A program made the position numbers and the translations under genes. This document shows, in pieces, positions 1-5,061 of a stretch of 5,358 nucleotides of DNA (within the stretch, counting starts at the first letter, position 1; each line of letters begins with the position of its first letter). The stretch is taken from NCBI GenBank assembly GCA_046314415.1, contig JBKBWT010000417.1, positions 1-5,358 of the forward strand, read 5' to 3'. This DNA is from JADJNW01 sp046314415 (GTDB lineage Bacteria > Bacteroidota > Bacteroidia > Chitinophagales > Saprospiraceae). Below the pieces are notes generated by a model. The model ran no database searches. It was not told where the DNA came from and was given only the letters and a program-made list of their open reading frames with translations.

Positions 1-274
1 TTTTCTTTGCGCCTTTAATGAACTTATGTTTTAGCAAGTCTTTCGCTGATGGCCTTTCATTAGGATCCTTTTTGAGACATAGTGCGACAAACTCTTTGAA
101 TGCTTTGGAAAAGTTTCCTTCCAGTTGTGGGGGATCATTTTTTGGAATCAAAAATAGCACTCTCATGGGATGAAGCTCAGCATATGGAGGCTCTCCTTTT
201 GCCATCTCTATCGCTGTAATACCAGTGGACCAAATATCTGCTTTCGAATCGTATCCGGCTTGCTTGATCACCTC
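1..274 (-). CDS. Partial eukaryotic-type STE20/GCK-III (MST3/Sid1-like) serine/threonine kinase, C-terminal catalytic half
   Basis: Ninety-one codons are open to the left edge, so the C-terminus lies outside the window. Translated on the minus strand from 274, the protein begins EVIKQAGYDSKADIWSTG, contains AIEMAKGEPPYAELHPM and VLFLIPKNDPPQLEG, and ends near RPSAKDLLKHKFIKGAKK. These correspond to the end of the APE motif, subdomain IX (DxWSxG), subdomain X and subdomain XI (the invariant Arg in NERPSAKD), plus the short helix after the domain. The HPMRVLFLIPKNxPPxLEG signature is that of the GCK-III branch (human MST3/MST4/STK25, fungal Sid1-like kinases), not of bacterial PknB-type kinases. 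In the living host such kinases act in cytoplasmic signalling with Mob/CCM3-type partners. The ATP-binding lobe, catalytic loop and DFG are absent: to the right of 274 the frame stays open for a while (Met codon at 350-352) but gives no kinase residues, and the expected MAP of MAPE is replaced. This is either contamination/assembly chimera, an exon beginning at a splice acceptor, or a transferred fragment. Family assignment is firm; the fungal flavour is only an impression. Confidence 0.88.
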
Positions 275-390
275 TAATACGTACACGAGGGTATGTACAA
301 CCCGAACATAAGAAAATGCGCATCGCGTCGGGAACACATCAACACAACACATTTGATACGAACGATAAACCTCTGCCGCGCAAAAAAATC
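275..390. other. Unassigned junction between kinase fragment and bacterial terminator
   Basis: No gene is supported here. Read on the minus strand, the bases just before the kinase similarity are GTACGTATTAG followed by AGGTGATC. That ends in TAG, as a 3' splice site would, and would place the intron in phase 1 of the Glu codon of APE. I see no clear branch-point motif or pyrimidine tract in the ~100 bases upstream, so a breakpoint between unrelated DNAs at about 274-280 is equally compatible. The stretch also includes GTAC repeats at 281-284 and 293-296. To the right it meets the A-rich tract of the bacterial terminator, so the change of origin must lie between about 274 and 390. Confidence 0.5.
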
Positions 391-393
391 AAA

Positions 394-441
394 AAAAATC
401 ACGGTTCCGACAGCCTTCACTTCGTCTGAACCGTGATTTTT
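394..441 (-). terminator. Intrinsic terminator downstream of the SMP-30 lactonase
   Basis: AAAAATCACGGTT (394-406) is the exact reverse complement of AACCGTGATTTTT (429-441). The stem continues inward with C407-G428 and, after one mismatch, 409-411 with 424-426, leaving a small loop. On the minus strand the GC-containing stem is followed by T8, GA and T7 (383-398), the canonical Rho-independent arrangement. It begins 36 bases past the stop codon of the lactonase, so it closes the leftward transcription unit. The plus-strand T-run is only five bases, so termination of rightward transcription would be weaker. Confidence 0.88.
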
Positions 442-477
442 AGGATGATTGTGACGTTTGGGATGGATTGGCAACTA

Positions 478-1479
478 TCAGCGCAGCTTTACCCGCAGTA
501 CATACTGCGTCGCGGTGATGTAAAGCGTTTTACCATCGGGGGTGAGTGCACAGTTGGTAGCACTTACGCCGTTTACTTTTATTTTGCCGATCAATTTTCC
601 GGTCTTGGTAAAAATCCAGACGCCGCCCGGACCGCCGCCAAATACATTTCCCTTTTTGTCTATCTCAAAGCCGTCGCAGCCGCCCGGTTCTCTGGTATCG
701 CCGGGATTGTAAAAGACGCGTCCGTTCTGCAAGGAGCCATCTTTTGCCAGATCGTACACGTACCAACCTCTTTTCCTGCCCTGGGTTTCAGATACCAAAA
801 AGGTTTTCCCGTCGGGAAAAATGCCGACTCCATTCGGAAATTGCAGTGAATCAATTAAAAGGGTCAATTTTCCCGTCTTGTCCATTTTATAAACGCCCTG
901 AAACGAGAGTTCTTTCTTCGGGTCGTTTGGTCCTTTTTCAAAGCCGTAGCCAGGGTCGGTGAAGTACAGGTCGCCGCTTTTGGACATAAAAAGGTCATTC
1001 GGGCTGTTTAATTTTTTACCGTTGTATGCACCAACCACCGTGGAAAAGCTTGACTTTGGCGCGTTGAGGGGCGCATCCATGCGGGCAATGCGGCGGTCGC
1101 CGTGCTGGCACACCCACAATTGCCCGTCTTTGGTCAGGTACAGCGCGTTGGGACCCATGAAGCCCCCCCTGGGCTCGCTGCTGGTGTAGCCGCCGGGTTG
1201 TACAAATACTTCCTTGCCTTTGGCTTCCGTCCATTTATAAATGGTATTGCCGGGGATATCGGAGAACAACAGCATCTGCTCTTTTTCCAGCCACAGCGGT
1301 CCTTCGGTAAATTGGCAACCATCGACGATGACTTCTACTTTGGCATCTTTTTTAATGATTTTATTTAGCTCAGGTGTAATAAATTCAATGGACGCTATTT
1401 CTTTATTAGATTCCTGAGCAAATCCATTGAATATTAGTAATAATGCAATTGCGCATATCAATAACTTGATGCTATTCAT
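478..1479 (-). CDS. Secreted SMP-30/gluconolactonase/LRE-family lactonase
   Basis: A 333-residue protein of the six-bladed beta-propeller SMP-30/gluconolactonase family, whose members hydrolyse sugar lactones (and related lactones) using one divalent metal. Residues 1-21 form a Sec signal peptide (hydrophobic LLICAIALLLIF, cleavage likely after NGFA), so it should act in the periplasm or outside. The metal/catalytic set can be matched by motif to animal SMP-30: Glu59 in TEGPLW, Asn161 in SPNDL, Asn216 in FPNGV, and Asp269 in GCDGFEID. GPNALYLTKDGQLWVCQHGDRRI (split: Asn111 in GPNAL, then WVCQHGDRR at 122-130) is typical of the bacterial gluconolactonase branch. Length is normal for the family plus a leader. 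The ATG at 1479 is chosen because it gives the signal peptide; the leader is A-rich with no clear Shine-Dalgarno, as usual in Bacteroidota. It lies 82 bases behind the cupin-SMP-30 gene on the same strand and is followed by a strong terminator, so it is probably the last gene of that unit. The exact substrate is unknown. Confidence 0.9.
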   Translation of the reverse strand: MNSIKLLICAIALLLIFNGFAQESNKEIASIEFITPELNKIIKKDAKVEVIVDGCQFTEGPLWLEKEQMLLFSDIPGNTIYKWTEAKGKEVFVQPGGYTSSEPRGGFMGPNALYLTKDGQLWVCQHGDRRIARMDAPLNAPKSSFSTVVGAYNGKKLNSPNDLFMSKSGDLYFTDPGYGFEKGPNDPKKELSFQGVYKMDKTGKLTLLIDSLQFPNGVGIFPDGKTFLVSETQGRKRGWYVYDLAKDGSLQNGRVFYNPGDTREPGGCDGFEIDKKGNVFGGGPGGVWIFTKTGKLIGKIKVNGVSATNCALTPDGKTLYITATQYVLRVKLR

Positions 1480-1517
1480 GTTTAATTTTGTTTAGTATTG
1501 ATTTTAAGTAAATAATT

Positions 1518-1550
1518 AGATTTACTAAATCTTTAAGATTTAGCAAATCT
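1518..1550. repeat. Two tandem 15-base palindromes in the gap between the two SMP-30 genes
   Basis: AGATTTACTAAATCT (1518-1532) is a perfect palindrome around one central base. After TTA comes AGATTTAGCAAATCT (1536-1550), palindromic in its outer six bases on each side. The two copies are also inverted repeats of each other at 14 of 15 positions, so the whole 33 bases can fold as one long hairpin. No T-run follows on the minus strand, so a standard terminator is unlikely. It may be an mRNA hairpin that tunes or protects the downstream lactonase message, a paired operator (centres 18 bases apart), or a dispersed intergenic repeat. Confidence 0.75.
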
Positions 1551-1561
1551 GTAATAATTAT

Positions 1562-3499
1562 TTATAAATAATTGACATAGCCCTCCATGTTGGTGCGAAT
1601 TTTATACACTTTGCTATAACTGACAATGTAAAGCGTTTTCATATCTGCATCGCCAAAGCAGAGGCTTACCGGGAAGCTGGGTAAGTTAATCATGCCAACA
1701 TAGGCACCTTTGTTATTAAAAATCTGCACGCCATAATAAGTCGCCACATACAAATTACCCATTTTGTCAATTGCCATGCCATCAGCGCTGGAGGACTTGC
1801 CTTTGCGATTCAATACATTATCAGTCAAAAACAATTTTGCAAACTGCCGACCATTGCTAATCGTGCCATCCGCATTGACATCATACGCCCAGATGTAATT
1901 ATCCTTTTCACTGTTGACTGGAAACCAGGACTCGTCGTCGTAGCAGTTATTAATGTATAAGGTTTTGCCATCGGGCGATAAAACAATCCCATTCGGCATC
2001 GCAAATTCGTTGGGTTCGGTGAGTCGCGTAATTTTACCTTCGGGCGAAACGTAATAAACCGCACGTCCCGGTTGTGATTTCTCCGGCTCCATTGTAAACT
2101 GCGGATCGGTAAAATAAAAGCCGCCTTTGGCATCGGTCACTATGTCATTGGGTCCGTCGATGGATTTGCCTTCGTACTTGTCCACTACCGTTCTGATCAC
2201 CTGACCCGTGGTCGTCATTTCCACCACGCGGTGTCCCATCATATCGCACACCAGCAGATTGCCATTTTTATAAGGATACAAACCATTGGTCTGCATTTTG
2301 CCTTGGGTAATATTTTTGTAACTGCCGTCAGGACTGAGTTCAACCGTCGAACTTTTGGCAGGATCCGCGCCCCAATTCTGATCGAAATACATATTGGAGA
2401 AATAAATTTTGCCGTTCATCCATTTCGGACCTTCGCTGAACGTCAAAGCTGGCTTGGTTTTCGTGCCATCCACAATCAATTCCGGTTTGGCATCTTTGGG
2501 AATGATGGCGTGGTACGCCGTCAATCTTGCTTGTTCCTTTTCCATGTAATCCGGGCGCACGGGCCAGAATATATCCAACGCATCCGCGCCCACCGCGCTC
2601 ATTTTCGCGCCGTGCACCATGTTACCGGGGATGACTACGGCGCTGCCGGGCGTCATTTTTTGCTCGGTATCCAGCAGAATTTCATCGCATTCGCCTCTCA
2701 GCACTATCATCATTTGCTCTTCGGGGTGGATGTGATGCGGAAAAACCGAGCCGGGCTCCATCGAGATAAAGCTGAGTTGCGTATTCTTCCCGGAAATCAG
2801 TCTGGAATAAGCGCCAGGTGCCAATTCGGTGAGTTGAAAATCGTACAGATCATAGACTTTATTGGGTTCTACGTTGGGTTTTTGCATCGTGGTCACGTCC
2901 GTCAATTCCGTCGGAAGATCGGTGACGCCTGCTTTTTCCAAATAATCCAGCCGGAAAGGACTGTAAACTTCCAATAATTTGGCGCCCTCCGCACCGGCAG
3001 TCACCGCGCTCTTTGTGCCTTTTTCCAGATATACAAAATCTGTTCTGGGCGTAGTGCTATGCGTGCCATCGGGTTCTTCGCGTTTGATCGAAATCAATGG
3101 AGTCGGCGACCCATTAATCGATTGATTGACAGTGCCTTCTAATACAAAAACAAAGCGATCCGCAGGTAAAACTTCTTCCGGTATCTGCGCATTCGGCTCG
3201 AGTTGGAGCGTGCTCACCATCGTACCCGTGCCCCAAAAAATCGTTGCCTGAACGCCGGGGTGTAATTCAATACGATTGAGTTTATCAAGATTGGTGACTT
3301 GCCCATCTTTCAAATTAGATTTTATATTGTTGTCAGGCAATCCTGAAAGATTACGCACGGTCAAATTATGTTCTTTAATCAATTTCTGGTTGACACTTTG
3401 CCACTCCGGGGTGGGCGCAGATTTGCACATGGTGAGGGCAAGAACAATCGTAGCTAACAAAGCGCTTTGGATAATTTTCTTTTGTAATAGCCGATTCAT
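1562..3499 (-). CDS. Exported bicupin-SMP-30 fusion protein (probable lipoprotein)
   Basis: A 645-residue protein, about twice the usual SMP-30 length. Residues 1-25 form an export signal (KKIIQSALLATIVLALTMC); Cys25 could be lipidated, although Met just before it is unusual for a lipobox. Residues ~70-185 look like a cupin barrel that has lost its metal ligands: IPEEVLPADRFVFVLEG stands where the His-rich motif should be. Residues ~215-320 are an intact cupin: PHHIHPEEQ with His256, His258 and Glu261, then PGNMVHG with His296. Residues ~335-645 are an SMP-30 propeller with Glu356 (SEGPKW), Asn451 (GPNDI), Asn503 (MPNGI) and Asp573 (SADGMAID), so a lactonase active site appears complete. The cupin may bind or isomerise the sugar, or act only as a binding or oligomerisation module; this is inference. 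The ATG at 3499 is supported by the signal sequence. It is first in the leftward unit and divergent from the RraA-family gene. Confidence 0.88.
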   Translation of the reverse strand: MNRLLQKKIIQSALLATIVLALTMCKSAPTPEWQSVNQKLIKEHNLTVRNLSGLPDNNIKSNLKDGQVTNLDKLNRIELHPGVQATIFWGTGTMVSTLQLEPNAQIPEEVLPADRFVFVLEGTVNQSINGSPTPLISIKREEPDGTHSTTPRTDFVYLEKGTKSAVTAGAEGAKLLEVYSPFRLDYLEKAGVTDLPTELTDVTTMQKPNVEPNKVYDLYDFQLTELAPGAYSRLISGKNTQLSFISMEPGSVFPHHIHPEEQMMIVLRGECDEILLDTEQKMTPGSAVVIPGNMVHGAKMSAVGADALDIFWPVRPDYMEKEQARLTAYHAIIPKDAKPELIVDGTKTKPALTFSEGPKWMNGKIYFSNMYFDQNWGADPAKSSTVELSPDGSYKNITQGKMQTNGLYPYKNGNLLVCDMMGHRVVEMTTTGQVIRTVVDKYEGKSIDGPNDIVTDAKGGFYFTDPQFTMEPEKSQPGRAVYYVSPEGKITRLTEPNEFAMPNGIVLSPDGKTLYINNCYDDESWFPVNSEKDNYIWAYDVNADGTISNGRQFAKLFLTDNVLNRKGKSSSADGMAIDKMGNLYVATYYGVQIFNNKGAYVGMINLPSFPVSLCFGDADMKTLYIVSYSKVYKIRTNMEGYVNYL

Positions 3500-3524
3500 A
3501 AGTTATTTTGATTTGGTGATGGGC

Positions 3525-3557
3525 TAAAAATAGGTGTTTTATTTCATGCTGGTCAAA
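3525..3557 (-). promoter_or_regulatory. Candidate Bacteroidota promoter for the cupin-SMP-30 gene
   Basis: On the minus strand TTTG (3554-3557) is followed after 21 bases by TATTTTTA (3525-3532), seven of eight positions of the Bacteroidota -7 element TAnnTTTG. The predicted transcript would start roughly 20 bases before the ATG at 3499. In AT-rich DNA such matches arise by chance, so this is tentative. Confidence 0.35.
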
Positions 3558-3560
3558 AAA

Positions 3561-3579
3561 AAGTGTAAAAATAACACTT
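3561..3579 (-). repeat. Short hairpin with following T-tract, upstream of the cupin-SMP-30 gene
   Basis: AAGTGT (3561-3566) and ACACTT (3574-3579) form a six-base-pair inverted repeat with a seven-base loop. On the minus strand the right arm runs directly into a T-tract (3555-3562). This resembles a weak intrinsic terminator, yet no minus-strand gene lies upstream inside the divergent region. It sits just upstream of the candidate -33 element, so an operator or bent-DNA role is equally possible. Confidence 0.4.
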
Positions 3580-3859
3580 CTAAATTTTGCTAAAATTCAA
3601 CCCAATTCCTTATACTTGCTTTAGTATTTTTAGAGGGGCAATGATGGAGTAGGGGAGTGATGCAAATGGTATTTATTTTAAATGGTAATGTTTTGAAAAT
3701 GAGTTATTTAAGCTACAGGAACTCTGCTGTAAGGAATTACCTTTACTCAGATCGATCGCTCCTTGTAAAAGGTAGAATGAACATCGCATTCAAATCGATT
3801 GGCAATAAGGGTGCCGGTCTTGCTCCCCTCAAGGGCACTCAACTCAAATCAGTATTTAA

Positions 3860-3888
3860 TTTGCCTTTTGACGTACCTACAATATTTG
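3860..3888 (+). promoter_or_regulatory. Candidate Bacteroidota promoter for the RraA-family gene
   Basis: TTTG (3860-3863), a 17-base spacer, then AATATTTG (3881-3888), which matches TAnnTTTG at all but the first fixed base. Transcription would start near 3895, giving a leader of about 80 bases before the ATG at 3974. The -7 element overlaps an 18-base palindrome, which strengthens the case for a regulated promoter without proving it. Confidence 0.35.
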
Positions 3889-3901
3889 ATCTTTATCAAA
3901 T
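3884..3901. promoter_or_regulatory. Candidate operator palindrome before the RraA-family gene
   Basis: ATTTGAT (3884-3890) and ATCAAAT (3895-3901) are perfect inverted repeats with a CTTT spacer, a layout suited to a dimeric helix-turn-helix repressor. It overlaps the candidate -7 element at 3881-3888, so binding there would block RNA polymerase. No regulator gene lies in the window, so the binding protein is unknown. Confidence 0.45.
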
Positions 3902-3973
3902 TAGTTCTTACTTTAACATCAATCATTAACGTAGTGTATTTTTTTAGCATAAAACAGCAAAGCCATATTCAAT

Positions 3974-4936
3974 ATGAAAAGTTTACTTACGTCTTTAGCC
4001 TTGATGGCAATATTCCCATTGCTACTTGATGCGCAGCAAGTCCAAATCTCTAAGGAGGAATTAGTGGCACTGACGCCCGAATGGAAAGGCGATCGTTTCC
4101 CCGACGGCAGACCTAAAGTTTCCGATGACATTTTGAAACGGATGAAATTGGTCACACTCGAAGAAGCCTGGGCAGCCTGTCGGGGTGCGGGTTACAATTA
4201 TCAATACGAAGGCAATTGGATGCAGGTACATCCCGAAGGCGTATTGGTGGGCAGAGCGGTGACGGCTACTTTCTTTCCGGGCAGACCCGATATTCACAAG
4301 GTTATCCAGGAAAAAGGAAACAAAGATGGACGCGTACTCGCGCCCAATGCCTGGGCAATTGATTTGCTTCAGCCCGGTGACGTCTATGTAGTGGATCAGC
4401 ATGGCGCCGAAATCGATGGACCTACTGTTGGCGACAACTTAGCTAATTCTATTTTCGGCAGGTCTGGCAATGGATTCGTATATGACGGTCCTATCAGAGA
4501 TGTGAATGGAATGAAGGGAATGGAAGGATTCACTGCTTACTTTAAAACGTATCATCCCTCGCATCATTTTGGTAGCATCGGTCCGAATGATCGGGTGCCC
4601 CGCTTGAATACTACTTTGGTGGGCATCAACACGCCGACCCGCATTGGCGCAGCTACGGTCATGCCGGGTGATGTGGTGCTGGCAAGAGATGGCGGGGTCA
4701 TTTTCATTCCGCCTCATTTAGCGCAGCAAGTAGTTGAAACTTCTGAAGTTGTTCGACTTAGAGATATGTTTGGGCATCAAAGATTGCGGGAGAAAAAATA
4801 TACTGCCGGTCAAATCGATACCCGCTGGTCGGACGACATTGAAAAGGATTTTTCCCAATGGTTGCGCGATAACAAAATGAAGCTTCCGGTTTCCCCGGAA
4901 CGGATAGAAGAACTGCTGAAAACCAGAACCTGGTAA
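3974..4936 (+). CDS. Secreted RraA / HMG-CHA-aldolase-family protein
   Basis: A 320-residue member of the RraA-like family (Pfam 03737), often mislabelled dimethylmenaquinone methyltransferase. Enzymatic members are Mg-dependent aldolases cleaving 4-hydroxy-4-methyl-2-oxoglutarate, 4-carboxy-4-hydroxy-2-oxoadipate and related 2-keto acids to pyruvate; RraA itself inhibits RNase E. Residues 1-20 form a Sec signal peptide (LLTSLALMAIFPLLLDA), which argues against an RNase E role. Family motifs are VGDNLANSIF (residues 152-161), the active-site YDGPIRDV with Arg175 and Asp176 (substrate and metal contacts in characterised aldolases), and PGDVVLARDGGVIFIP (231-246). The core, ~50-260, is normal; residues ~260-320 are a charged, helical-looking C-terminal extension, making the protein about 100 residues longer than ordinary RraA. 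The ATG at 3974 gives the signal peptide. It is first in the rightward unit, 125 bases before a Tat-exported enolase-superfamily gene, consistent with aldol cleavage of a 2-keto-3-deoxy acid made by that enzyme. That substrate is inferred. Confidence 0.87.
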   Translation: MKSLLTSLALMAIFPLLLDAQQVQISKEELVALTPEWKGDRFPDGRPKVSDDILKRMKLVTLEEAWAACRGAGYNYQYEGNWMQVHPEGVLVGRAVTATFFPGRPDIHKVIQEKGNKDGRVLAPNAWAIDLLQPGDVYVVDQHGAEIDGPTVGDNLANSIFGRSGNGFVYDGPIRDVNGMKGMEGFTAYFKTYHPSHHFGSIGPNDRVPRLNTTLVGINTPTRIGAATVMPGDVVLARDGGVIFIPPHLAQQVVETSEVVRLRDMFGHQRLREKKYTAGQIDTRWSDDIEKDFSQWLRDNKMKLPVSPERIEELLKTRTW

Positions 4937-4965
4937 ACAAGTATTGTTAATCTTATATAAGCTGT

Positions 4966-4999
4966 AATTATTCAATCGATTGAAAATTTGAATTATTCA
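4966..4999. promoter_or_regulatory. Perfect 14-base palindrome flanked by direct repeats, before the enolase-superfamily gene
   Basis: TTCAATCGATTGAA (4971-4984) is a perfect palindrome. AATTATTCA occurs at 4966-4974, overlapping its left arm, and again at 4991-4999. A TTTG at 4987-4990 lies 19 bases before TAGTTGTT (5010-5017), a poor (6 of 8) match to the Bacteroidota -7 element, so the palindrome could be an operator just upstream of an internal promoter. The other reading is that the two genes are co-transcribed and this is an mRNA feature. It is not followed by a T-run, so a terminator is unlikely. Confidence 0.45.
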
Positions 5000-5061
5000 T
5001 TAGCATGGCTAGTTGTTTAAATAAAGCAGAACCTATTAACTAAATCATATAAAGTATAAAC

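Larger units (their letters stand above)
3500..3973. promoter_or_regulatory. Divergent intergenic control region (474 bases)
   Basis: This separates the leftward cupin-SMP-30/lactonase unit from the rightward RraA-family/enolase-superfamily unit, so it should hold both promoters and shared control sites. The two ends are AT-rich and contain the candidate promoters and hairpin listed separately. The middle (about 3600-3860) is less AT-rich, and I see no convincing gene, tRNA or known riboswitch in it. A 90-codon open frame at 3657-3929 has no recognisable motif, an odd composition and a Met-Met start with no leader, so it was not called. Confidence 0.7.

Noticed and set aside
274..474. 66-codon open frame on the minus strand spanning the terminator and junction
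   Set aside because: It covers a strong terminator hairpin, is rich in Cys/Arg/His without a motif, and ends exactly where the kinase similarity begins in another frame; chance frame.
433..849. 138-codon open frame on the plus strand
   Set aside because: It lies antisense to the lactonase and begins inside the terminator region; no motif or leader supports it.
2231..2977. 248-codon open frame on the plus strand
   Set aside because: It is antisense to the well-supported cupin-SMP-30 gene, rich in His/Phe/Arg as expected from a complementary frame, and has no recognisable domain.
3604..3738. AATTCCTTA and TAAGGAATT inverted pair 117 bases apart in the divergent region (possible mobile-element ends)
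   Set aside because: Only nine bases, does not extend, no target duplication and no transposase between them; chance in AT-rich DNA.
3808..3842. GTGCC ... GGCAC possible hairpin in the divergent region
   Set aside because: A five-base stem with a long loop and no T-run; too weak to call as terminator or riboswitch.
3657..3929. 90-codon open frame in the divergent intergenic region
   Set aside because: No family resemblance, start without a leader, and it would run across the candidate promoter and operator of the next gene. A lineage-specific small gene cannot be excluded but is not supported.
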